A DNA stretch of 5,089 nt from an uncultured Bacilli bacterium (GCA_944371685.1 CALVXV010000087.1:1-5089), one strand, 5' to 3'; numbered from the stretch's first letter, positions 1 through 5,089 are shown. The notes: a model not told the origin generated them from the letters alone. Numbers and translations: made by a program.

Positions 1-384
1 AAATTAAATAACCTGTCATAAACTATCTTTTCAAAAGATCCAATTTCTGGCATTTTAGCTTTTTTATTATATTCTTTTATCTGTTTATCATAATTTTTTG
101 TACTATCATCAAATTCTTTTCTTTTTTCTCTATATCCTTTAATCTTTCTTGTTCATTATCACTAATAATCTCAATATATCCCAAACTATATAAACATATC
201 CAACCTTTGCCACACTAAGATCTTCCGGCAAAGAAAATTCCGCTATCTAAACATTCTTTGCAACACTTTTCCAAAATTTAAAGCATTTACAAATCATATA
301 ACCTGTTAAAATAAATAATATCACCATACACCCTATTTTAAATTTTGACACAATCTTATTAAAATAATATTTTACTTTATTCAT
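1..384 (-). pseudogene. Decayed gene for a small membrane-anchored protein, partial at the left edge
   Basis: Reading leftward from an ATG at 384 gives 45 residues beginning MNKVKYYFNKIVSK. A hydrophobic stretch (GCMVILFILTGYMIC) looks like a single membrane helix. The frame meets TAG at 247-249, but the same frame then continues sensibly (IAEFSLPEDLSVAKVGYVYI) to about 190. Coding potential moves to a second frame at about 176-196 (SLGYIEIISDNEQERLKDIE). It moves to a third frame inside an A-rich run at about 115-128 (KEFDDSTKNYDKQIKEYNKK, then a segment ending IVYDRLFN), which is open to position 1. One stop and two shifts in under 400 nt point to a dead gene. The start is uncertain: GGGAG at 385-389 directly abuts the ATG at 384, and an in-frame ATG lies at 391-393. 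I do not recognise the family. The charged, probably helical C-terminal part would lie outside the membrane. Assembly error is the alternative to real decay. Confidence 0.55.
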
Positions 385-398
385 CTCCCACATAAAAC

Positions 399-428
399 AT
401 TTTACCACATTTAAAATACCAAAGTAAA
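399..428 (-). promoter_or_regulatory. Possible promoter for the decayed membrane-protein gene
   Basis: On the minus strand TTTACT (423-428) and TAAAAT (399-404) are 18 nt apart, and TGG directly before the -10 makes it an extended -10. The predicted transcript would begin almost at the first possible ATG, leaving a very short leader, which weakens the call. In such AT-rich DNA this could be chance. Confidence 0.3.
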
Positions 429-445
429 TTTTCCATTTCTATAAA

Positions 446-474
446 CAAAAAAAAGAATAAAATCAAATTTATTC
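446..474 (-). terminator. Intrinsic terminator of the three-gene operon
   Basis: On the minus strand GAATAAA and TTTATTC (468-474 and 455-461) form a 7-bp stem around a 6-nt loop. Eight T residues (447-454) follow immediately. The stem overlaps the stop codon of the upstream membrane-protein gene. It has only one G:C pair, so it is weak, but the position and clean T8 tract fit a factor-independent terminator in an AT-rich genome. Confidence 0.5.
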
Positions 475-1275
475 CTCACTATTAATAACCTCATACTCTT
501 TCAAAATATAATTTACTCCCTCTTTAACAAAAGTATACTTATATCTCGTTCCAGTATTTTTTAATTTATCATAATTATTTTCATAAGTTGCCGATAACTT
601 AGTCAAATCAATATCCTCGCCATTATCCGTCATATGCATATAATCATTTGCATTATAAATTTGATTTATTCCAAGAGGATCAGTCGTTATATAATCACTT
701 CTAATAGGATCATAATAAAGCTTATTAAGGATTAAAATAATCTCATCATCTTTTCTTTTTATACTGTAAACTTTTCGGTAAATTGACTGCACTTGCAACC
801 CCTCATGCGCATGCTCTCCTGTATATATGAACTTATTATTTACACTATCGTACTTGTAAAGTACTCCATCATTAAATTCACAATTAATATCCGAAAAAGT
901 TACCTCTTTATCAAAAACTTTCTCAATATATTTACTAACCTCATCACCGGAAATTTCTTTACAGTTACTAACACCTGTACAAATTTTATTAATTGCCACC
1001 CTTACAACATCATCCATACCATAAGTATCTAAAGCATCTAATTTATTTTCATCAATAAAATTTTCAAGTTCCAAAGTAACTTCATCTAAACTTTGTTTCT
1101 TCTCAACTTCCTTTTCCACAACTTTAGTACCACTCATAGCTAGTATTATAATAATTAAAATTAAAAAGACAATCACTCCAGCTAAAATCATAATAAGTTT
1201 TTTATTATCCTTAGGTGGTTGTTTAACTAAATTTTGTAATTTTGGATTTGGTTCATATTCACTCATATTATTCAT
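469..1275 (-). CDS. Single-pass membrane protein of unknown function, third gene of the UbiB operon
   Basis: The 268-residue product has a short, proline- and lysine-rich cytoplasmic N-terminus (about 1-26) and one strong membrane helix (about 27-48, with the run FLILIIIILA). A charged linker follows (VVEKEVEKK), then an outside domain of about 205 residues. The outer part contains three cysteines (C99, C105, C132) and ends in a Tyr- and Lys-rich, probably beta-stranded segment (TRYKYTFVKEGVNYILKEYEVI). There is no lipobox or cleavable signal, so it is probably anchored N-in/C-out. The start at 1275 is preferred because AGGAGA lies 7 nt upstream; an in-frame ATG three codons later (1266) is the alternative. 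The gene starts 1 nt after the kinase gene's stop, so translation is probably coupled. I do not recognise a named domain. Its place in the operon suggests a link to the UbiB-like kinase at the membrane, but that is inference only. Confidence 0.85.
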   Translation of the reverse strand: MNNMSEYEPNPKLQNLVKQPPKDNKKLIMILAGVIVFLILIIIILAMSGTKVVEKEVEKKQSLDEVTLELENFIDENKLDALDTYGMDDVVRVAINKICTGVSNCKEISGDEVSKYIEKVFDKEVTFSDINCEFNDGVLYKYDSVNNKFIYTGEHAHEGLQVQSIYRKVYSIKRKDDEIILILNKLYYDPIRSDYITTDPLGINQIYNANDYMHMTDNGEDIDLTKLSATYENNYDKLKNTGTRYKYTFVKEGVNYILKEYEVINSEE

Positions 1276-1276
1276 A

Positions 1277-2842
1277 TCATCGTCTCCTATTTCTTATTTT
1301 ACTAGTAAACATTTTATAAAATATCCACACCGTACAAATACCGCCAAGTATTAAATATACATAAAAAATAAATGGCAACTTATCATCACTTTGCATAACA
1401 ATTAAACTTGTTCCTAAAATATAAGCCACATCTAAAATTGTAATTAAACATAAATGTACAAGCTGTTCTAAATTACGCATCTGATGCTTAGAATCATTAA
1501 TCTCTATATTAAATCTAAGCTCTCCACTATTAACACCCTTCAAAAACGAAAGAGCCTCATTTGGCAAATATACTAAATCAGTACTACTTTCAACACCTTT
1601 TTGTAATAACTTACTAACCTTTTCTTTATTTATAGCTGTACTCGGTTTAATATAACTACTAAATATCTGCATCAAACTAATATTTGGACTAATACTTCTA
1701 AGTACACCCTCAAGTACAATCATCCCCCGCATAAGCATCGTCACATCTTTAGGTAAACTAATATGATTGTTAGAAAGCATCATCAAAAAATCATTCATAA
1801 AATCTTTAACATCAATATTTGACATCTCCTGAGTTTTATTTTTATCTAAAACCCTTTTAATATCATTTTTTAAAGTCATATGATCAATATTTCCTCTAGT
1901 TTTACCAAATGCCAGTAATATATGAGAAATTTCAGTCACATCATCCTTTAAAATAGCTAAAATACATTGATTCAAAAGCTCTCTATCTCTTAAAGAAAGC
2001 CTCCCCATCATACCAAAATCTAAATAAATAATTTTTCCATCTTTAATTTTTAAATTTTCAGTATGTGGATCCGCATGAAAATAACCATCTTCAAGTGCCT
2101 GTTTAACATAATTAACAGCTAACTTCCTACCTATCTCCTCGCGATCATACCCAGCCTTTTCTAACGTTTCAAAATCATTTATTCTAATGCCATCCATATA
2201 TTCCATAACCAAAGCTTTACTAGTCGTAAACTCATTATAAACCTTTGGTGAACGAATATATAAAACATCTTTATTTTTTTCATAAAACTCCTCAGTGTGT
2301 GAAGCCTCAATTAAGAAATTCATCTCTTCCTTAGCTGTTTCAAACATCTCATCAATAATATCTTTAAAATTAAAAACCGAATCAAAAATCTTATCAATTT
2401 TAAATATATCAACTATATTCTTAAGTAACTTTACATCCATTGCCATAAGTTCATAAATATTATCTCTTTGAACCTTAATAACAACTTCTGTCCCGTCCTT
2501 TAAAACAGCTCTATGTACCTCAGCAATCGAAGCCGAACCAATTGGAACCTCCTCAATTTTAGAAAAAATATTATCAGTTTTTCCTTCATATTCTCTATCT
2601 AAAATTTCCAAAACCTTATCATAACTCATCGGCTTAACCTGATTTCGTAAATGTGAAAGTTCATCACAATACTTCTTAGGAATAACATCATCACGTGATG
2701 CCAAAATTTGCCCAAGTTTAATAAAAGTTGGACCAGCTTCCTCAATTGCCAAACGTAAATTTTGTGGATTTATTTTCTTTAATAAATCATATTTTTTTAT
2801 AATATGAACAATTTCTACTAATCTATCTTTACTACTTAACAT
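1277..2842 (-). CDS. UbiB/ABC1 (AarF)-family atypical protein kinase-like membrane protein
   Basis: The 521-residue product has the family signatures in order: the KxGQ motif (FIKLGQILASR, 40-50), the Ala-rich nucleotide loop (GSASIAEVH, 102-110), a VIK lysine (K123), the FLIEA helix (176-180), the hinge region VMEYMDG (212-218), the catalytic-loop HADPH (256-260) with N263, and DFG (275-277). Two membrane helices close the protein (about 461-482 and 490-509), followed by a basic tail (RNRRR). The usual HADPHPGN reads HADPHTEN here, so the family's Pro-Gly is Thr-Glu. Members bind ATP and support ubiquinone synthesis or other membrane-lipid functions. No quinone gene is visible here, so I give no ubiB symbol. 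The ATG overlaps the upstream stop as TAATG without a clear Shine-Dalgarno, which suggests re-initiation. The last codons carry the AGGAGA site for the next gene. Confidence 0.93.
   Translation of the reverse strand: MLSSKDRLVEIVHIIKKYDLLKKINPQNLRLAIEEAGPTFIKLGQILASRDDVIPKKYCDELSHLRNQVKPMSYDKVLEILDREYEGKTDNIFSKIEEVPIGSASIAEVHRAVLKDGTEVVIKVQRDNIYELMAMDVKLLKNIVDIFKIDKIFDSVFNFKDIIDEMFETAKEEMNFLIEASHTEEFYEKNKDVLYIRSPKVYNEFTTSKALVMEYMDGIRINDFETLEKAGYDREEIGRKLAVNYVKQALEDGYFHADPHTENLKIKDGKIIYLDFGMMGRLSLRDRELLNQCILAILKDDVTEISHILLAFGKTRGNIDHMTLKNDIKRVLDKNKTQEMSNIDVKDFMNDFLMMLSNNHISLPKDVTMLMRGMIVLEGVLRSISPNISLMQIFSSYIKPSTAINKEKVSKLLQKGVESSTDLVYLPNEALSFLKGVNSGELRFNIEINDSKHQMRNLEQLVHLCLITILDVAYILGTSLIVMQSDDKLPFIFYVYLILGGICTVWIFYKMFTSKIRNRRR
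1283..1288 (-). promoter_or_regulatory. Ribosome binding site inside the end of the UbiB-like gene
   Basis: AGGAGA on the minus strand lies 7 nt before the ATG at 1275 and within the last Arg codons of the kinase gene. It favours the 1275 start over the ATG at 1266 and indicates coupled translation of the two genes. Confidence 0.65.
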
Positions 2843-3138
2843 TATTTTTTATCTTTCTTAAGTAAATTCAAAATTTCTTTTTTATCTTCTTCACTAAGTT
2901 CATTAATTTTACATATAAGTTCTTCCTTCGTTAAATCAGCCTTCTCAACAGTCACTGTCACATTTTCTTTAATCTTATCAGCTATATTATGCTTTAACTC
3001 CTCATTCAAAGCTTGTCCGTGCGCATAAGCTTCCTCACCTTTTTTTAAAAGTTCTTCTTTTAACTCATTAGCTTTTTCGCTTGTCATAACCATCGCTCCA
3101 AGCCCCATAAGCATAACATTTTCTAAAGTCTCCTTCAT
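2842..3138 (-). CDS. Phasin-like small helical protein, first gene of the UbiB operon
   Basis: I call a 98-residue product starting MKETLENVMLMGLGAMVM. A longer frame begins at 3186, but its extra 16 residues would span a promoter and the ribosome site, so it is rejected. GGAGGT (3146-3151) lies 7 nt before the ATG at 3138 and decides the start. The N-terminal 18 residues form a Met/Leu/Gly-rich amphipathic helix, followed by SEKANELKEELLKKGEEAYA and a long, highly charged, probably coiled-coil region ending in KKDKK. The pattern 'LGLGA...T.EKA.EL.EEL.KKGE' resembles small phasin-type (polyhydroxyalkanoate granule-associated or regulator) proteins, which to my knowledge often sit beside ABC1-family genes. 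A true granule role is not implied. It probably associates with the membrane surface or with its operon partner. Its stop overlaps the kinase start by 1 nt (TAATG). Confidence 0.8.
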   Translation of the reverse strand: MKETLENVMLMGLGAMVMTSEKANELKEELLKKGEEAYAHGQALNEELKHNIADKIKENVTVTVEKADLTKEELICKINELSEEDKKEILNLLKKDKK

Positions 3139-3145
3139 GGTATCA

Positions 3146-3151
3146 ACCTCC
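3146..3151 (-). promoter_or_regulatory. Strong ribosome binding site that fixes the start of the phasin-like gene
   Basis: GGAGGT on the minus strand is 7 nt upstream of the ATG at 3138. It is the best Shine-Dalgarno in the window and excludes the longer start at 3186. Confidence 0.8.
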
Positions 3152-3163
3152 AATATTATAATA

Positions 3164-3172
3164 ATTATACCA
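3164..3172 (-). promoter_or_regulatory. Extended -10 promoter of the UbiB operon
   Basis: The minus strand reads TGGTATAAT, a perfect TATAAT with the TGn extension. At 17-nt spacing the -35 position (3187-3192) reads TTTCAA, a poor match, so the promoter probably relies on the extended -10. Transcription would begin near 3157, a few nt upstream of GGAGGT. This -35 position coincides with the -35 box of the divergent gpsA promoter. Confidence 0.55.
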
Positions 3173-3186
3173 CGAACACACTTCAT

Positions 3187-3215
3187 TTGAAAATATATTT
3201 TACTTATGATAAAAT
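3187..3215 (+). promoter_or_regulatory. gpsA promoter
   Basis: TTGAAA (3187-3192) and TAAAAT (3210-3215) are 17 nt apart, and TGA directly before the -10 gives an extended -10. The leader would be about 20 nt, with GAGG (3233-3236) 7 nt before the ATG at 3244. It faces the UbiB-operon promoter and overlaps its -35 position. Confidence 0.6.
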
Positions 3216-3243
3216 GAAAAAAATATAGAAAAGAGGAAAATAA

Positions 3244-4215
3244 ATGAAGATTACTGTTTTAGGCGCCGGCGCTTATGGATGTGCCTTAGCTAAAATACTA
3301 GATGAAAACAATAATAATGTTACTTTATGGACTCCATTTGAAAATGAAGAAAAAAATATAAAAGAAACAAAAACAACTCCTAAACTTCCAAATATAAAAC
3401 TAAGTAGCACCATAAATATAACCACTAACTTAGATAAAGCCTTAGATAAAACACAATTAATAGTAATTGCATTGCCAACTGCCTTTTTATCAAACACTAT
3501 TAAAAAAGTAAAAAAATATTACCAAGATACTCCAATATGCATTGCAACTAAAGGTATCGAACAAGGTACTAATCTATTTGTCTACGATGTCGTTAAAAAT
3601 ATTTTAAATACTGAAAAAATAGCCGTCATTTCCGGTCCTTCATTTGCTATTGATATCGCAAATGATTGCCCTGTTGGTCTAACCTTAGCTTGCCAAGATA
3701 AAGAAACTATTGAATTAACCAATCAAGCCTTAGCCAACAATCATTTCAAATTAAGAAAAAGTCATGATATCATCGGAACCGAATTATGTGGTTCCATCAA
3801 AAATATAATCGCCATCGCCTCAGGTATTTTAAAAGGTCTAAACATGCCCGAATCAACATCTGCGATGCTTATAACTGAATCATTACACGATATTAAAGCC
3901 TTAATTAAAGGCCTAGGTGGTGACGGTTCTACAGTTCTATCTTATGCTGGATTTGGAGACCTACTTTTAACTGCCACTTCACCCAAAAGTAGAAATTACT
4001 CTTTTGGATATCTAATTGGCAAAGGCGCATCTAAAGAAGAAATAGATAACTATATCAAAAACACAACCATTGAAGGACTATACACCTTAAAATCAATCTG
4101 TGAATTAGTAAATAATAAAGATGTCGATATGCCAATTATCAATTTAATGGAACAAATCATATACCATAATAAAGATCCAAAAGAATTAATTAACTTTTTA
4201 ATTCAAAAACCATAA
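3244..4215 (+). CDS. gpsA: NAD(P)H-dependent glycerol-3-phosphate dehydrogenase
   Basis: This cytosolic enzyme reduces dihydroxyacetone phosphate to sn-glycerol 3-phosphate, the backbone for phospholipids. The 323-residue product is close to the usual family length (about 330-340). The N-terminal Rossmann domain begins with GAGAYGCALA (7-16), the GxGxxG dinucleotide loop, with Tyr where Trp is common. Then come VIALPTAFL (74-82), ATKGIEQGT (101-109) and SGPSFA (130-135). The C-terminal helical domain has GTELCGSIKNIIAIASG (178-194) with the catalytic lysine K186, GFGDLLLTATS (236-246) with D239, and SRN (249-251), the usual phosphate/substrate-binding stretch. The segment TPKLPN (45-50) stands for the usual YLPG region and is diverged. 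All key residues are present, so it should be active. GAGG at 3233-3236 sets the start. It is transcribed alone, divergently from the UbiB operon, and I see no good terminator after it. Confidence 0.97.
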   Translation: MKITVLGAGAYGCALAKILDENNNNVTLWTPFENEEKNIKETKTTPKLPNIKLSSTINITTNLDKALDKTQLIVIALPTAFLSNTIKKVKKYYQDTPICIATKGIEQGTNLFVYDVVKNILNTEKIAVISGPSFAIDIANDCPVGLTLACQDKETIELTNQALANNHFKLRKSHDIIGTELCGSIKNIIAIASGILKGLNMPESTSAMLITESLHDIKALIKGLGGDGSTVLSYAGFGDLLLTATSPKSRNYSFGYLIGKGASKEEIDNYIKNTTIEGLYTLKSICELVNNKDVDMPIINLMEQIIYHNKDPKELINFLIQKP

Positions 4216-4284
4216 ACATCTATTTCGACCATATAAAACAACCAATTAACGGTCGTTCATACATCCTTCCCATTTTTTATTTAA

Positions 4285-4507
4285 TCATTCACTGGACTTT
4301 ATATAAGAAAATTTATAAAATTTAAGCATAATATCAGTTAAAAAATCTACAAATATAATTTTAGAAAATGATACTCTGATAGCTCTTTTCATATTTTTGT
4401 CATTATCTTAAGAAAAATAATGCATTTTTAATACCTCTAGCTTTTAACGATTCAAATATATCATCCAATCTTCTTTTGAAACAATCATTCATTGTTAATT
4501 TTTCCAT
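4285..4507 (-). pseudogene. Degraded fragment resembling an IS256-family (mutator-type) transposase
   Basis: An ATG at 4507 opens a 34-residue frame that includes FKRRLDDIFESLKARGIKNA and LFFLR and stops at 4403-4405. A shift at about 4405-4409 leads into a second frame that reads DNDKNMKRAIRVSFSKIIF, then VDFLTDIMLKFYKFSYIKSS, and ends at TGA 4285-4287. The joined pattern 'vF..LKaRGi...LfF...D....M..AI...F.K' followed by a 'lKf..sYk' segment resembles the catalytic-core stretch of IS256-family transposases around the second acidic residue. There the family typically shows 'LK.RGv.dvL.f.sDgl.gm..AI...FP' and then 'RN.lKfV.yKd'. This is pattern recognition from memory, not an alignment. The N-terminal and C-terminal parts of a usual transposase of about 400 residues are missing. 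It is a relic with no expected activity. Confidence 0.45.
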
Positions 4508-4521
4508 TCTATCACGTATAA

Positions 4522-4557
4522 TCTAATTATGTGATTTTTTTAACATTTATAATTAGA
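4522..4557. repeat. 9-bp inverted repeat in non-coding DNA
   Basis: TCTAATTAT (4522-4530) and ATAATTAGA (4549-4557) are perfect reverse complements around an 18-nt loop. It lies between the transposase relic and the possible element end, so it may belong to the dead element. The arms are almost all A/T, so chance is possible. Confidence 0.35.
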
Positions 4558-4580
4558 ACTTTAATTAAAAAATCTAATAT

Positions 4581-4598
4581 GTTTTTAATTTACACACT
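4581..4598 (-). mobile_element. Possible terminal repeat of the dead insertion sequence
   Basis: The minus strand reads AGTGTGTAAATTAAAAAC. A 'TGTGTAAATTA'-like string is what I associate with ends of some IS256-type elements in Bacillota. It lies on the expected 5' side of the transposase relic. I find no matching end on the other side (4216-4285), so the element would be truncated and the call is tentative. Confidence 0.25.
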
Positions 4599-4644
4599 AG
4601 ATTACTCTCTCTTATTTACAATTTTGCTTTCCCTTGAAATTTAA

Positions 4645-4687
4645 GGCGGTCCCCGTAAGACTTCGCCTTACAGGGGACGGCTTCGCC
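4645..4687. repeat. GC-rich stem-loop directly after the surface-protein gene
   Basis: On the plus strand GGCG (4645-4648), GTCCCC (4649-4654) and GTAAG (4655-4659) pair with CTTAC (4667-4671), GGGGAC (4673-4678) and CGCC (4684-4687). The loop is 7 nt, with a one-base bulge (4672) and a five-base bulge (4679-4683). This gives 15 base pairs, 11 of them contiguous apart from the single-base bulge. It begins 4 nt after the TAG of the minus-strand gene. Neither side has a T tract, so it is not a standard intrinsic terminator, though it could end transcripts or protect the mRNA. Its GC content contrasts sharply with the AT-rich surroundings. Its position matches that of the hairpin/cruciform found after DGR variable regions. 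Confidence 0.75.
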
Positions 4688-4691
4688 TACT

Positions 4692-5089
4692 CTATCCAAG
4701 TGTGAATGCATTTTTTTGACTGCCATCTCCACCAGTAATTTGAACGTTGGAGTTTAGATATAAGACTGGGCGGACCGCAAAGGAGTTGGGCACGGAATCG
4801 CCGAGGACGGAACCAGGACCGTCCAGAAGGGCCGCAACGGACCTATCACCGGCAAAAGGAGCCTGTAACCATTCAAATACTCCACTATATAAATTATATA
4901 AATAATCACTGTTTGTACATCCATCATAATTATAAAGTGCTGTCGATAAACAACTACTTCCTGCCGCATATCCATAATCACTTGGATACATTAAGCCTAT
5001 TTTTTGTGTTGTGCTTGCTGGATTGCCACTATAGACTTGACTGCTATCTCGCTCTGCATTATAGTAACCACTTGCGGTTAATGTTGTAT
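4692..5089 (-). CDS. C-terminal part of a surface-type protein with an A-depleted segment, a candidate DGR target; N-terminus beyond the right edge
   Basis: The frame is open from the right edge to TAG at 4692-4694 (131 full codons visible). The ATG at 4991 is internal: it sits in the block IGLMYPSDYGYAAG, and coding continues upstream through SSQVYSGNPASTTQKI, so no start is in the window. In order the visible part holds a Tyr/Ser-rich region with two cysteines (SSCLSTALYNYDGC) that could form a disulfide, then FEWLQAP, the A-depleted block, AVRPVLYLNSNVQI, and a GGDGSQKNAF end. The order 'MYPSDYGYA...EW...VRPVLYL.S.V.I.GG.G' recalls extracellular proteins common in gut Bacilli and, loosely, C-type-lectin/formylglycine-enzyme-like domains that end in a '(G/A)xRP' strand. 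That fold is inference. Usual relatives have an Asn/Ser/Tyr-rich stretch where this one has Ala, Gly, Asp, Pro, Leu and Val. Confidence 0.8.
   Translation of the reverse strand, partial: TTLTASGYYNAERDSSQVYSGNPASTTQKIGLMYPSDYGYAAGSSCLSTALYNYDGCTNSDYLYNLYSGVFEWLQAPFAGDRSVAALLDGPGSVLGDSVPNSFAVRPVLYLNSNVQITGGDGSQKNAFTLG
4764..4853 (-). other. Candidate DGR variable region, GC-rich and adenine-depleted
   Basis: Over 30 codons the coding strand has 7 A, 23 T and 60 G+C. The 69 nt between this block and the stop have 25 A. Twenty-four of the 30 codons end in C or T. They encode mainly Ala, Gly, Asp, Ser, Pro, Leu and Val, the set reached when both adenines of AAC/AAT are replaced. The 3' end, coding AVRPV, carries the near-palindrome GCGGTCCGC and could correspond to the invariant G/C-rich tail (IMH-like) of a variable region. 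The sharp return to normal composition at 4763 fits a segment boundary. No template repeat or reverse transcriptase is present in the window, so the assignment rests on composition, position and the adjacent stem-loop. Confidence 0.5.

Noticed and set aside
793..1032. 79-residue open frame on the plus strand
   Set aside because: It lies wholly inside the opposite-strand membrane-protein gene, has low-complexity Ile/Asn/Tyr-rich content and has no ribosome site.
3139..3186. Longer start (ATG at 3186) for the phasin-like protein
   Set aside because: The extra 16 residues (MKCVRGIIIIILEVDT) cover the extended -10 and the GGAGGT site, and no Shine-Dalgarno precedes 3186.
3273..3497. 74-residue open frame on the minus strand
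   Set aside because: It is a shadow inside gpsA, whose frame carries clear family motifs.
4226..4255. CGACC/GGTCG inverted repeat after gpsA as a terminator
   Set aside because: The stem is only 5 bp with a 20-nt loop, and the nearest T run is about 18 nt away.
4646..4778. 7-bp inverted match (GCGGTCC at 4646-4652, GGACCGC at 4772-4778) between the stem-loop and the A-depleted block
   Set aside because: It is too short to separate from chance in two GC-rich segments, although it should be revisited if a DGR is confirmed.
4805..4824. GGACGG/CCGTCC hairpin inside the A-depleted block
   Set aside because: Six-base arms in a 67% GC segment are expected by chance, and no function is apparent.
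4754..4981. 75-residue open frame on the minus strand in another frame of the surface-protein gene
   Set aside because: The overlapping frame has the MYPSDYGYA, FEW and VRPVLYL blocks and continues to the window edge; this one shows no motif.
4989..4991. ATG at 4991 as the start of a 99-residue surface protein
   Set aside because: The frame stays open for another 98 nt with protein-like sequence, the Met is inside a motif-like block, and no ribosome site precedes it.
1..5089. CRISPR array, tRNA, rRNA, riboswitch or a full DGR template repeat
   Set aside because: I saw no regularly spaced repeats, no tRNA-like cloverleaf, no known riboswitch core, and no second copy of the A-depleted segment on either strand.

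Overview
The window is very AT-rich apart from one short GC-rich island near its right end. Its protein style suggests an uncultivated, low-GC, gut-associated Bacillota (Bacilli, close to the RF39/Mollicutes-like lineages). This is inference: the support is low GC, A/T-ending codons, strong GGAGG-type ribosome sites, single-helix lineage-specific membrane proteins, and a surface protein with 'IGLMYPSDYGYA' and 'AVRPVLYL' signatures of a kind I associate with such genomes. All tryptophans I checked are TGG and there is no internal in-frame TGA, so the standard bacterial code fits.

Layout. Positions 1-384 (minus) hold a decayed gene for a small membrane-anchored protein, broken by one stop and two frameshifts and running off the left edge. 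From 3138 down to 469 (minus) lies a tight three-gene operon: a phasin-like small helical protein, a UbiB/ABC1-family atypical kinase, and a single-pass membrane protein of unknown function. Its gene junctions are a TAATG overlap and a 1-nt gap, and it appears to end at a U-tract hairpin. A short divergent promoter region at about 3139-3243 separates it from gpsA (3244-4215, plus), which makes sn-glycerol 3-phosphate for phospholipid synthesis. Positions 4216-4690 hold no intact gene; they contain a degraded fragment that I read as an IS256-family transposase, a possible element end, and a strong GC-rich stem-loop. From 4692 off the right edge (minus) is the C-terminal part of a surface-type protein.

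The most interesting signal is in that last gene. Positions 4764-4853 are 67% G+C and almost free of adenine on the coding strand (7 of 90), while the 69 nt between this block and the stop codon are 36% adenine. The codons are mostly NNC/NNT for Ala, Gly, Asp, Ser, Pro, Leu and Val, which is what random replacement of the adenines in AAC/AAT-type codons would give. The block lies just before a conserved 'VRPVLYL' end, and a GC-rich stem-loop begins 4 nt after the stop. Together this resembles the variable region and downstream hairpin of a diversity-generating retroelement (DGR) target. No reverse transcriptase or template repeat is in the window, so if this is a DGR, those parts lie elsewhere.

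How the genes work together: gpsA and the UbiB operon share a divergent control region, and both concern membrane lipids in a broad sense. The right end is a separate accessory module next to transposon debris.
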